NCBI GenBank assembly: GCA_963920765.1
Contig: OY987243.1
Coordinates: forward strand, 33,541,060-33,605,059
Reading direction: 5' to 3'
Source: Ulota crispa
Lineage: Eukaryota; Streptophyta; Bryopsida; Orthotrichales; Orthotrichaceae
Length of the DNA: 64,000 nucleotides
The notes beneath the pieces were generated by a model. The model was given only the letters and a program-made list of their open reading frames with translations, made no database searches and was not told where the DNA came from. Position numbers and translations under genes: made by a program. Shown piece by piece: positions 13,379 through 24,362 of this stretch (position 1 is its first letter; every line of letters starts with the position of its first letter).

Positions 13379-13990
13379 AAATTTAGAATAAATTCAACTA
13401 ATAATAAAAATTGGTGGTTTTGAATGATTGGTTGTTTTTCATTAGATCTACAAATTTATAGTTGAATACACAAACAATAGAGACGGAGCCATTTTACATC
13501 TAATAAAAAACACAAACACTGTTTGACCAAAAATTCAACTTGACACAACAAGTTTCTATTACCTTTTTAGTTTTCTTGAATAAAAACCCTCTTTTCTACA
13601 TTCTTAAATACATAAAATATTTTGAATAAACCTATACATAATATTAGTAATCAAACTAAAGAGTTATTAGTGACTTTTTAAATTTAAGAGCAAATTTTGG
13701 AATTATAGTTATAAACTTTACTTGTAGTTCACCAACATTTGATAAAATTCTTCAAGGGCATAGGATTGATCACTTGATATGGGAAATTGCTTCAAAAAAA
13801 TTGAAATTCTATAGGCCATTTATGTATTCAACTTTTATTGATGATATGTGCCTAAGTTCCTCAAGGTATTGATTTCCAACTTCAAATAAATTTGGAATTG
13901 GAGTTATGAGTTTGTTTTCAATTCAAAAGGAGCATTCTGCATCAACTCCAACAATCATTTTCACATGCTAAGATGCTTGTTTCTCAACTA

Positions 13991-16900
13991 AGGTAGCAGC
14001 ACCCATAAGCACGTTTTTAAGGGTTTTCGGGTACAATAAGCAATTGAGGAATCTGGAAAAAAATATCTTCTAGTAGGAAAAAGCAAATGAAAATTATTGG
14101 CATAAAATTCATGGCCTAAATTGCAAGCATTTGTTCACACGATTTTTTGAAAGTACAAAATCAATGAATCCCATAGTTGCGTGTAGGAGATGCTAAACAT
14201 AAAGTTGATTGAAGCTTTAACTGTGGTCAGACGCCTAAATTAGTGGTGTAAATAGTTCCGTGAATAGTTACAGAGGGTACTCAAAACTGTCATCCAGGGT
14301 GGCAAAATCCCAAGCTGAGGGGTATGTGGACGGTGTGTTCACTGGCTCTCAAACTAGTAGAGCAGGGCCTTCCATTTGTGTTGTGCAAACTTAAAACTAG
14401 CAACAATGGCCTTTTTGGCTATGCTCGGCAACCTAAAACCTTGGAACCTCGCATGCAGGCATCACGTGAGCTCCCAGAACGCCAAGCCTCCAAACAAATC
14501 GCCGGCGGGGTGTGTGGACAGGGGCACGGTGGAACTTCAAGCCGTTGGCAGCACCGTTGAAAGCATTCTGGCATTTCAGTTCCAAGATCCGGTAGCCATG
14601 TTGTGCGCACATTGTCTGGGCTGAAGGTGCTCGCACTCAGTCGCCTTCCTCACCCGTTCTCTTTCCCACTCTACCTTCTTGCGCTCTGAGTCCGCCTTCT
14701 TGCGCTCCACGTCCACCTTCTTGCGCTCCGCCTGAATCCTTCATAAAACCTTATCAACTTCTTTTTGTGCTTTCTGCTGTTCTCATTTTGCCTTTCGATG
14801 CTCCGCTTGGTTCTTGCGATCCTCTTGCTCTTGAGCAACTGCTTCTTTCCATGCATCTTTCAATGTCATCATCTCAATATATTCAGTAGACATCATCAAA
14901 ATTGATTTTGAGTAGTCGATTAGCAACTCTCCACCTCGCGCTACTCTTTCGGGACAAGAGTTAATGGTGGCAACAAAAACAAGTTTCGGCGTGTGTGGTT
15001 TAGCGCTCCGTTGTTGTGTTGTCACTATTGCTGCTATTGTCGCCTGCGCTGAGATCCGAAGCTGCTTCCGATGCAACAAAGTATTGGAGTGGCGGTTCCT
15101 CTATTTCGGCAATGGAGTCTTCAAGAAGATCCAAGTCGACAGGGACAGCATCAACCTCCAACATGGCGCCTTCTTCCGACATGGGCTCCTCTTCCGGCTC
15201 GTTGTCATTGCCGTCTCCTGCAGAGGGATCCACGTAGCAAGCACTAGGCGCCACAAAAGAGTCCATGGCAGTGAATGGAAGCGGCCAGATTCTGGTAGCC
15301 TCAAATCCTTTGCTTATATTCTTTGGTGTCAATGCTACCTTCAACCTAAGAGAGACCCATATGGTTAGATCTTCTTTTCTAGCCGTTACCTTTGTTCTAA
15401 ATTATCCATTTGTCCCTGTAAGCGCAGAATGCTCCTTTGAACAGTGCGAAGACATTGATGTCAAGCGGCTGGAGCCTGTGGCTCGTGTGACTTGGCAAGG
15501 AAATGATATCTAGGCCTGTTGATCTAGCCTTCATCACTACTTCTGGTATTACATGCAACCCGTGGCCGTCAAGAAGCAATAAGTATTTGTTTTCATGCGT
15601 AAGTCCATACTTAACTTTTAAAATAGAAATAAAATGCAACATCCATGTAGAAAATAAAAAAGCAGTCATCCACCCATTGGGTTGCATTGCCATGCAAGCC
15701 CCTAGTTCACACTATACAATATAGTTTCTGGTCTGTTGTTTACCTTTGAAGATGTAAAAGTTTGGGACAGTTGACTTGCAGCATTCACGCACGAGAGAAT
15801 TGTTAAGTGCTTGTTGTTTTTGGGCACAACTTTATGTACAGATTTGCACCCCCATTGTGCAAAGACTCACAGCGTCCCCCCTCTGTTTTTGCCTACCTGA
15901 GCTCTTGACTCATCTGCGTTCCAGATTTGAGAAGGAGAGTAATCATTTTCCTTGTATGCCTCTTGCAGTTTCTTGTATAGGGAAGTGACACTTGTGGGAT
16001 TCAGATCCTTGGCGAGCCCATCATTGAGCTCTTGCGCAAATCTCAGAGTGAGCTCAGGGTGCCTGTTTCTGAACCAATGCAACCACCCCCTGCTGGGGAC
16101 AATGTCCTTGAAGGGGGTCCAGCAATCCTGAGTCATCTCAGCAACTTTCTTCCTTAGTTCAAAAACAGAAACCGGGTGGGCATGAGCCAGCATATCCAAG
16201 AACCACTTCACGAGCTGTGACTCCTCCTTAGTGCTCAACACTCCTTGCTACCTCTTGCAATTAATCACCCTTCCACATATGTGGTCTTGCAAGGAAGATT
16301 CTAGTATCCCCACATTGCAAGCAACAGCAGCAACTGGAGTACCCAAGTCTACGACAGCGATTGCACTTGCAAGCTGTGCAATTGTCCAAGTGCCTGTCCG
16401 CAATCTCTTAGCCAAACAGATGTGCACACCTGTGGATGGAGTTGTTGTGATTGCTGGTACCACAACCTCCAGCGTCGCAGCTCTTGTTGCGCGCGCCACG
16501 TCTACTACCAGACTTCTTTCCCGGCGTGCAGTACGTGTAGTTCTGCCTGCAACTTTGCTTGTAGTCCCAAGCAGCTCTGGAGACTGAGGCTCGTCAAGAT
16601 TTTGATGCCTGATGTGTGCAGGTTCCCGCCAATCGCGGAAGTGTGGTGTGGTCGGCAACGTTGGTAGAGGCCTGAGAATCCCGTCATGCATGGTATCTAC
16701 ATGCTGGCTCCTGTAGCACCAATCAAAGGGAAACCAGCTTGCCTCCACCACCACTCCACGCAAGTGCAGCTTCAAAGCCCATGAGTTTGGCTTGATCTCC
16801 GAGCCGTGAAAGCCATGACTTCTAGAGTCATTGCTCGTTGACATGAATGCTTCTCCCTTGTAATCGACAACAGCCACCTTCAAAAGAAAGTTGTGCAATG

Positions 16901-17538
16901 TTGATCTTGCGCTAATTTGCGGCCTAGATGCACATAGTGGACTTGCACTCTTGCACTCCGACACTTATTTGCAACCCTCCTTCCACCCTCTAAGTACGTA
17001 TTAGATTCTCATTCATGCACTCTTGTACTACGTTGCAACCCTGCCTTGAGCATCACCAAGCATGTAACTTATCTGAAATTGCCCATGAACATTGGCACTA
17101 CGCTGCAGTATTGATTGGTATCCTCACAAAGTGTCTCACCCATAAGCTTACTTATTTAGTTGCCAATGTGAATTACAAATAATGCTTTGCAAGACACTTA
17201 AAATTGGCGGCGTAGCCCCCATATCTGCTTGCAGGGAGCAAATTATCACGGCTTATCAACCCCATAAATGTTGTGGACAGACCCCAAAGTGGCCGCAGTC
17301 ATCACATTAAACTGGCACTTCCTTTACTACAACAATTTCTTTACTAGCCACCTTACAAACCTGTAAACCGTTGTTTGCAAACTTTAAACCACACCTACTC
17401 GCATTTTAATGTAATGCGCTTGACACCTAAAATCGCTGCTTTTTTGCACCTGTCAATCATGGGATCCAAAAACTCAAGGATGGGTCCTATTATAGGGCAC
17501 GCTCATGGAGACACCCACGAGGATGGGTGCTGCTACCT
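13991..17538 (-). mobile_element. Pogo-type (Tc1/mariner superfamily) DNA transposon, decayed
   Basis: The termini are inverted: AGGTAGCAGCACCCAT begins at 13991, and its reverse complement ends at 17538. TA lies immediately outside both ends (13989-13990, 17539-17540), the target duplication expected of Tc1/mariner/pogo elements. The 3.55-kb interior is richer in G and C than its surroundings and encodes, on the minus strand, the remains of a pogo/Tigger-like transposase. The flanking CAAC/GTTG extends the inverted match by four bases. Subterminal stretches at both ends lack coding features. Confidence 0.85.
14783..16964 (-). pseudogene. Pogo/Tigger-like transposase, broken by stops and frameshifts
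   Basis: Segments of a pogo-family transposase appear in order on the minus strand. A psq-type helix-turn-helix lies at about 16250-16400 (around TWTIAQLASAIAVV..ESSLQDHICGRV). A CENP-B-like second DNA-binding domain lies at about 15990-16241 (VLSTKEESQLVKWFLDM.., RGWLHWFRNRHPEL). The DDE domain has its acidic residues in WNADES (about 15910), LLLLDGHG (about 15570) and QPLDINVF (about 15450), then the KGFEATRIWPL end motif at about 15300. A charged Glu/Lys/Arg-rich tail with coiled-coil character follows. It is not functional: an in-frame TAG at 16248-16250, a TGA near 15867, and frame changes near 15780 and between 15397 and 15344 interrupt it. Both stops could be C-to-T changes, as expected for a methylated element. 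The long N-terminal part (16420-16964) matches nothing I know. Confidence 0.85.
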
Positions 17539-20500
17539 TAGTTGAAGATGAACTCAATGAAGAATTAGGATGGCCTTTTGTGGATTTCCAATTTGAAAAA
17601 ATAATTGGATTAAACAAGTGGAAAAGAAACTAGGGAGTGTTGTTTGGTCTCATTTATTTGAGCATTTATTTAAACACATGCAGCTTGCTTGCAAGGCTGT
17701 AAGAGTGGGATTCTTTTTAGCAATAGAGACAACATCCATTTTTGACAATGAAAAAAAGAAGTTCAAGAGTGAAGTTATTCAAATTATTCTAGATTGCTTA
17801 AAGATTGCTTTTTCAATGTTTTGTTGCATTGAGCTAGAACAATTCATGAACTTAGTGAAGTTTGAAAACTCAATTAGCAATGATCATCAAAATTGATTCA
17901 ATAAAGCTGTTTACAAGATGACCCACTGAGAGAGAATGAGAAGTTGTTTCTATCACATGGATAGAGTTTTTTGGAGGATTCCAAATTAAATTGGATTTTT
18001 TGAATAGAGATAATGACCCATGCATAAAATCTAGCACATGCTTTGGGCACTTATATTTATTGTCATATAATTTATACAAAGTTGTGGTGAGAATGATTAA
18101 ATATTCTATCATGGATATTAGTTAGGGAAGACCATAGGTCCAGTTTTAATTCAATAAATCACATCAAGTGTTTAATCTTTTGTAGAACAATAAGTTGCTA
18201 AAATAATATTGCTCTAACAAGATTCTTTTCCTACATTTAATTCATAAAGAACCAAAAAATCCTTTTTGGCAACATAGAAATTTTGGACATGCTAATACTT
18301 ATAAAGTATTATGTATATTTTCACAAAAAAATTGGAGGATGTGTGCCCAATAAGTAGCTTACTAATGCAACAATTTCCAGACCACTTCAAGTTGTAAGAA
18401 AAAGTTATAATGAAACATCTAGTTTTGTTTGCTTGAAAAGCAACACAAGCACATTTGTTTAGATTACAACTGAAATTTTGGGATCTTACCAAAAGATTGA
18501 GGAACAAAGCTATTTCCTTGTAAACCCATAAGGTAGGAGGCTCATAAACAGTGCATGCATTTTTGAACCGCCCATGTAGGGGTGTCAAAAAAAAATACAC
18601 ATAGCTTCTTAAATGGGTCAAGAATAGCTACCTATGCACCTTTTTCTTTGATAAATTGTAGTTAATTCATAACAACCCAAAAAAACTCAATTTAAATGGC
18701 CATAGAACCGCTTCTTCTTTGACTTTATACCATAAATATTTCCAAATTGCTAATTTGACTTGATTTTTTTACATATATCATCTTTCACTTAGATGCTTAG
18801 TTCATGAGCCTCCCACTTTAACTCAAACTCATTCCATGAAAGTGATTGTTTTTGCTTACTGCCCTTTAATTCACCTTTGTTAAAAGTGACCCTATGTTGA
18901 TCAAGTTTATGAAAGCAACTATTTTTAGCCAATTTCCTTTTTTTTCTTCCTTAGAAATTAGCCAAAACCTAAAGTTCCACTATTCACATTTTGAAAAAAA
19001 TATTGTATGTGGAAGCTAGAAATTCTTGAAAAATCAATTTTGTATGAGAATTTTCTTGAAGCTAGTTTCCTATTCTAATTTTATAATGTGTGTTCATCAA
19101 TTCAAAATATTATGAAGTTTTATGGCATATGGCTAGCTCTATTACAAAAGTTAATATGAAAATTATAATAAAAAAATGAAATAAATTGGTACAAATGCCT
19201 CCTCAAATTAGAGATGCTCAAAATTTAAGTGCTCCCAAAAAACTAATTCTGACTTCAAACCTTGTAATTTCACAATTTGTAAGACAAATATCTTTCATCT
19301 TTTTGGTGTATCATAATGAAGTAATCTACTACTAGATCCCATTGCAAATTGCACTGAAATTTTATTTTGTTAGCAACTCGTTTTGAATGTTTTTTGGCAA
19401 AACATAGTCAAATAACTTAAGGGATAAACTAGTAAAGTACATTTTTTGGAAAGTGACCAACGTATTGGTCAGTGAGCTGTCATCCTCTTTTTCCTTGTTT
19501 TTGCCAAATTTTGGTGGAAACTATTTGCACCACCCCTTCTACATTAATATGCAAAAGGCAAAAATCAGTATTTCTTACTACAAATTCTCCATTAGCAATT
19601 GATCTTGCTTTTACAAAATTACCCTCATTCCTCCTTCACGTTGAAGGAGGCCTTGATCCTCCAAAGACTACATGCATTTTCACAAAATCCACTAGAAATA
19701 GGAGCAATAAATCTAGATGTGCAGTTGGATCAAATTTGGATTGAATTAAATAATCCAACAACAAAAATGGGAAGAATATCTTGTTTATTATAAATTGTTA
19801 AAATTTTGATCAAATCCACAATTGGAGGTGAAATATTATAATGATTGAGTAAAATGTAGGTGAAAAATCTCTTGTTTTTCATGCGTGTGTGGTTTTTGAT
19901 GTTATTGCTTCATGTGAGCTTTGCTTTAGATGAGCTTTAAATGTTCAAGCAAGGTTTTCCACCTTTCCAATAAGGCTAGTTTCACACAAAATGGATAAAA
20001 ATAGCAATCACAAGGTGTAGCCAAGTGGACAAACATGGTCAAAAACCCATCTTTATTTGCCATCTTTAAACGGTTTTACAATTTTTTTGGTAAATGTCAT
20101 GTAAAATATGATTGGTGAAAACTATCAAGAATTGGCCTTAAATGTAGGGTGAAAAGTTTTAAAAATGAAATGACAACACCATTTTAGTAGATTTTCAAAC
20201 ATTGCAATTATACTATTGTCTTAAAGAGAAACAATACAAAGCATATTTCTTAAGCAATTTGAAATTTTTTAGGACCATGCAATTGAAATGTGTCATTCTT
20301 TTTGGATATTTAGTGTATTATTCTGTTGCTTTGATCCATCTTTAATATAAAAAAATGTATACATATTTTGAGGCCATACCATATAAATACCGATACTTCT
20401 CAACTCACATACTCAATTTCACTGTTGTTTTTATAGTTGGATGTAACATTCTTGTGCTCACATGCGTTCCTCAAGACCAGATTTCAAATTGCTAAGCAAT

Positions 20501-20736
20501 TATACTCTATAGGCCAAAAACCACTCTCCAAAATCAAAATATGGTTTTGTGGTTTCTAAAGGGTCAAGTTCCATGCTAAGTGACTTTATGCTTATTCTAG
20601 TGCTCATAGTATCCATCAATAAAGTATTTCTTCAAGCGACATTTTAAAAAACCTTGTAGAACATATTTAGAATATTAGCCACTATTTGGGATTTCCTTAT
20701 CTCGGGACCCAATCCTTGAGCACAAGAGTTGCCATA
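17539..20736. other. Intergenic region with a 1.16-kb dispersed repeat
   Basis: Apart from the repeat at 18264-19427 nothing is firmly identified. A 92-residue frame at 17618-17896 (plus) has mixed, protein-like composition (around AIETTSIFDNEKKKFKSEV) and may be a relic of an unrecognised transposon protein, but no family motif is visible. The segment 19430-20735 is low complexity with no feature I can name. Confidence 0.45.
18264..19427 (+). repeat. Dispersed repeat of about 1.1 kb (copy 1)
   Basis: It is collinear with 40524-41434. Both start TTTGGCAACATA, continue with GAGGATGTGTG, ATGCAACAATTT, TAGTTTTGTTTGCT, TGAAATTTTGGGATCTT and TTCTTGAAGCTA, and end at ACATAGTCAA..AACTT. No inverted termini and no coding capacity are seen, so its class is unknown. 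Confidence 0.75.
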
Positions 20737-21170
20737 AGGTAGAAGCACCTTATATGGACACCAACCCTTTTTGGACCCCTAGATTTCTCCCCAAAGCAAA
20801 CCCTAGTTGCATGCAAATCAAATCCTTGTTGCACGCAAATGTGACAAGTGTTGTTTTGTATTCAAGTTGCACTGATCATTTTAAGCATTATAGTGATTTT
20901 TTTGTAAACTGTCATGCTCAATCATTTTCTCTTCTCCATATTTTTTTTCCTAAGATTCAATGGCCAATTTATAATAGGTTTAGGGCCACAATAGGTGTAT
21001 CTACAACCTCATCTTCAAAAATTCATATTTTATTCATAAAATTGCAAAATAACGTGAGGGTAATTTGCCCATCTATGCCCATTTGCTAACCAAATTTTCA
21101 TTTCAAAATCGCAGTGCACCTTCCTCCTCAATTGATTTCACGAAAGTGTTCGTATAAGGTGCTGCTACCT
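20737..21170. mobile_element. 434-bp miniature element with pogo-like termini
   Basis: The left end AGGTAGAAGCACCTTATATG and the right end (reverse complement AGGTAGCAGCACCTTATACG) form a 25-bp TIR, flanked by TA on both sides (20735-20736, 21171-21172). The outer 13 bases match the termini of the 3.55-kb pogo transposon at 13991-17538, so this is probably a non-autonomous relative. The interior has no transposase; the 111-residue frame inside is not recognisable. Confidence 0.75.
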
Positions 21171-21424
21171 TACGTGAACATTACGTCTTCACCATGTGCT
21201 TGTGGCCCCTGCCCCCACATCAGCAGCACAGTGCTACAGCGACAAGTTCGACAAAATGGATGAAAACCTAACTCAGGTAGATGGAAAAATATTGCAGTTG
21301 CCCAAAGTAGCCTGGGCCAGAGCCACCCCGGGGTCGGTCAAAGGTACCCGGCCCGGCCCTAAATCGCAGGTGGCCCGCAACTCAGGCTTGGGTGACTCGC
21401 GCGTCGGGTCAAGGGCAGGGCATG

Positions 21425-21515
21425 GACCATCCTAAACCTAAACGTAAACCTAAACCTAATATTGGTTAGAGCTGTGAACCCGCTCTATAATTTTTAGGGT
21501 TTGAGCGGCTGGAAC
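21425..21515 (+). promoter_or_regulatory. Telo-box promoter of the snoRNA locus
   Basis: A run of CCTAAA/CGTAAA hexamers (about 21431-21460) is followed by a TATA-like CTCTATAATTTT (about 21482) and an exact telo box, TTAGGGTTT at 21494-21502. Telo boxes are characteristic of plant promoters for snoRNA, ribosomal-protein and other translation-apparatus genes. The position just upstream of the spliced transcript with three snoRNAs fits that use. The transcription start is inferred to lie near 21510. Confidence 0.55.
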
Positions 21516-22207
21516 AGTAGGGTTCAAGAGCACAGATTAATGAAGTTGATATCATCTTTTCGAAGACAAAGATCAATGAGAGGTGAATGCCTTGAGTGGT
21601 TGAGGCGGTGCATTTCGGGGGTTTTGTTGCGGCAGACCGAGTTCGGTAGAAATAATACCATCTGTCTCGTAGCCATGGTGGTGTGAAGAATCGACATTTC
21701 CTTGCATCATTACATTGGAGCTTGAAGGTGAACCTTGAAGCCAGCCAGCCAGCCGCATTGGGACGAAGTAAGTGATTTTGTTCATGTTTGCCTTTATTTT
21801 TGACATGGTTCGTTGTGTGTGCTCTACAGTTCTCAAGAGTAGGATTTTTCAGTATTCTGTGAGATCTTTCTGATGCTATTTTTTCCGTGTTTAAATTTCT
21901 CTATTAGTCACGTTCTTAACCGAGGAAAATACTCTACTTTTTGTGGAGGAGCTGCTGTATTTTCGTTCTCGCAATTTTTCAGTGGCGTTTCTAATTGTCC
22001 TAGTCAACGTTCTTTTCAATTCTGTTTTTAATACCTGTTTTTAAATTTGAAGTACACAGAAGTAAATTGTAAGGTATTGGAAAACGTTCAAATTGTTGCT
22101 GAATTAGCAATCGGAGATCGAGAATATTTCGTTTGTTCCGTGACATAGTTTTGAGATTTGGTGTACATGCTTTGAGGTTTTTCCAGATGAGCATGTTTTC
22201 TAATTGA

Positions 22208-23345
22208 ATGAGGATTGCCGGTCTGCAGGTAAGCTGTGACGCAAAGTTGTCGGAGGGGGATGAGTATGCTGCCGATGGTTATGATTCGCTCGACTCCTTG
22301 TCCTTTGAGACACGTTGGTTGGACGGAATACCAAAATACCAGAGGTGGTAGAGTTATGGATAAAAAGTCAGTCATCACTCAAATTCGTCCCATGCACTCA
22401 ATTCTTCATCAAATTTAATGGTGATTACATATATGAATAGCTTAGAAAGGGGGACAAAATGCATTAAAATTTGAAGAGTGAGTATTTCTAATCCATGCCT
22501 TTTATCCATGCCAAATGTAATTTTGCACAAATGTCTGTGCCATATTTATGAACTTTCATTAACACTACCACACTTTGTGGCACATAACTGTCCTGTTGAA
22601 CTTGAAATTGCCTCAAAACAAGCAACCCGCTTGTAGATTGAGAATAGACTAAGAATACATCGGTGGTAAATTGGTGGTGAACTTGTAGTAAGTATAAGAG
22701 CGTTTAAACCATTATCTAATGCCTTTTTTTCTAACACTTCTTCTGCTTAGATCAGTGTCAACTTTAAATGCAATTTATCCCTCTTTCTAAGCTGAATGTG
22801 GAATTAATTTTAAATTTGATGAGAAATTGGATGCGTGGGAGGGGTGCGGGAGTGAGGACTGCAATTCTTTGTGAACAAATCTACAAACCAACAGTTCAGA
22901 GTTGGAAGGATTATTGGACGCCCTCTACAAGACAAGGTATTAAAAAAGCCTTTTTTGGCAAAAAAGTATTTGAAGTTAGTTGATGTAAAGGGCTGCAACA
23001 GTGGAAGCTGGGTCAAAGGGCCGCATTTGGAAATTGATACGAGAGGTCCTGGTAGCTATATCGCGAACAAGTAAGCGTTGATTTGATGCTGACCCCAACA
23101 TCAGAAAACCCAGAAACGACAAACAATTGTTCATTGAATATTAATTACCTTTTTTGGGTTTTCCGATTCCGGGGTCAGCATGGCAATTTTCTCTTGGTAC
23201 TGCGGAGCATGCTAGATTTGCTCCTGTAGTATAATACATTACCTGTGATTAAATTCTAATCAGCTGTAACCTGAGTTTTAACTGAAGTTTTGTATTCTTG
23301 GGCAGGATTTTATTGACCTATGTTTCTCGAAATGTTCTGATATGA
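22208..23345 (+). CDS. Possible 95-residue protein encoded by the snoRNA host transcript
   Basis: Starting at the ATG at 22208, the frame runs through four blocks (22208-22344, 22895-22936, 23002-23070, 23306-23345) with phases that match at every junction, and ends at a TGA at 23343-23345. The product is acidic at the front (around LSEGDEYAADGYDSLDS) and has a segment ELEGLLDALYKTSGSW. I do not recognise the family. The first donor (GTGGTA) is weak, and three open junctions over only 95 codons could occur by chance. The stop would be followed by several introns, which would favour nonsense-mediated decay, a common trait of snoRNA host transcripts. Confidence 0.3.
23086..23186 (+). ncRNA. Intronic hairpin: microRNA-like or H/ACA-like candidate
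   Basis: ATGCTGACCCC..AAAACCCA at 23087-23114 pairs with TGGGTTTT..GGGGTCAGCAT ending about 23182, giving a stem near 27 bp with a central mismatch bubble and a loop of about 45 nt. A second short stem (TACTGCGGAGCA with TGCTCCTGTAGTA, about 23197-23234) follows, then an ACA. That arrangement resembles an H/ACA snoRNA, but no clear H box lies between the stems. It sits in the intron between 23070 and 23306 of the snoRNA host transcript. Either reading is an inference from pairing alone. Confidence 0.35.
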
Positions 23346-23706
23346 AGTAGCAACTGGCAGGGTTGTCGGTGTTACCACTTGGGGCTGGTGATGCGGCTGT
23401 AAGTGTCAGTACTCTAATCCTATGTGCTTCTTTAGGACAATAACCTAGGTCTGTAAAGAAAGGAAAGGCTGGACCTTTTACACTCATCGGCGAGGCAGCT
23501 GCTCCTGTTGAGGTGAGGACACCCACGGATGAGGAATGAAAACCAGCGACGTTGAGAATCATTGTTTTAGTTAGTAATCTACAGTACTCATAGGATGGTT
23601 GTTGTTTGTTTTCATGAAGATGTTTTGTTTTGCCTCAACCGTGGTGACCGGTTATTCTGTTATTAGTGGTTGAAAATCCAATGGCTTGCTGTCGGGTACG
23701 TGGAAG

Positions 23707-23790
23707 AATGCGATGATGAGCAAAAATATCTCGTTAATCTGAGCCGTCAAGGCCTGAAGAGATCTTTATCATTCATTATTTCTGAGCATT
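23707..23790 (+). ncRNA. C/D-box snoRNA 1 (U15/snR13-like guide for 25S rRNA)
   Basis: A terminal stem AATGC/GCATT encloses a C box (GATGATGA, 23712-23719), a D' box CTGA after the guide ATATCTCGTTAAT, a C'-like TGAAGAG, and a D box CTGA at 23782-23785. Eleven bases of the guide (ATCTCGTTAAT) are complementary to ATTAACGAGAT, a conserved stretch of eukaryotic large-subunit rRNA. The fifth base from D' faces the second A of TTAACG, which I recall as the site methylated through human U15 and yeast snR13. Length 84 nt. A near-identical paralogue lies 185 bp downstream. Confidence 0.85.
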
Positions 23791-23891
23791 TATCTTGTAA
23801 TACCGGGAGTCCTCAATTGTAGTGATTGCTTGTTTTGTTGTTGATAGTTGAGAAGCTCACTCCCTGCTGTCGGGTACTTAGAACAATGTAA

Positions 23892-23975
23892 GAATGCGAT
23901 GATGAACAACATATCTCGTTAATCTGAGCCGTCAAGGCCTGAAGAGATCTCTATCATTCATTACTCTGAGCATTC
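23892..23975 (+). ncRNA. C/D-box snoRNA 2 (paralogue of snoRNA 1)
   Basis: A six-base terminal stem GAATGC/GCATTC surrounds C box GATGATGA, the same guide ATATCTCGTTAAT, D' CTGA, C'-like TGAAGAG and D box CTGA (23966-23969). It differs from snoRNA 1 mainly between C and the guide and just before D. The conserved upstream flank GCTGTCGGGTAC shows that the pair arose by a tandem duplication of about 185 bp. The predicted target is the same 25S segment. Length 84 nt. Confidence 0.87.
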
Positions 23976-24277
23976 AATCTGTAACACTGGGTATCATTAG
24001 ATTCGTTGTGTCATTTTCCATGTGATAAATTATAATTGTGCTGACATCCTCTAAACGGTATTCCTATTGCGCCACCCACAACGCCCGTTTCCGTATGAAG
24101 AGCAGGCAACACAGGCGCAGCGGTTGTGTGAGGTGAGTGAATTCCAGTGCTATGATCTTTCATGATTGTGTATCTTGAAGGTCTCAAAGTTTTCAATGTA
24201 TCTATATGAACAATAGTATTGACGATCACTATTCTTTTCAAATTGTAGAAATTGTCATACTTGGTAATCCGTATTTG

Positions 24278-24362
24278 GGTGCTGTGATGAATATTTTTTT
24301 GCCTTTGATCTGAGCCATAAAGGCCTGAGGATAATCTATTTCATTTTACATTTCTGAGCACC
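24278..24362 (+). ncRNA. C/D-box snoRNA 3 (diverged paralogue)
   Basis: A terminal stem GGTGCT/AGCACC encloses C box TGTGATGAA, D' CTGA at about 24310, a C'-like TGAGGA, and D box CTGA (24354-24357). The segment between D' and C' (GAGCCATAAAGGCCTGA) matches that of snoRNAs 1 and 2 (GAGCCGTCAAGGCCTGA), so it belongs to the same family. The guide upstream of D' (TTTTTTTGCCTTTGAT) is entirely different, and I cannot assign its target. Length 85 nt. Confidence 0.8.

Larger units (their letters stand above)
8605..13990. other. AT-rich intergenic region with simple and tandem repeats
   Basis: No gene is recognised in 5.4 kb. The region contains a TCATTT-rich degenerate array (about 10020-10450), a 21-bp A run at 12333-12353, a small inverted repeat around 12500-12570 followed by a CTAGTG end near 12604, and a 60-bp tandem repeat at about 13162-13378. 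All listed frames over 60 residues are composed of F/I/K/N/L codons and show no family motif. Confidence 0.5.

Noticed and set aside
13126..13386. 86- and 68-residue frames on opposite strands
   Set aside because: They are produced by a 60-bp tandem repeat.
17618..17896. 92-residue frame as a transposase gene
   Set aside because: Composition is protein-like but no domain motif is visible and the frame is closed soon after; kept only as a remark on the region.
21431..21460. Telomere-like CCTAAA run as an interstitial telomere
   Set aside because: Only about five short, imperfect hexamers next to a TATA-like motif and an exact telo box; a promoter role fits better than a chromosome-end remnant.
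23160..23182. miR482/2118 identity for the hairpin's 3' arm
   Set aside because: Only the first half resembles the remembered family sequence and the precursor loop is larger than usual.
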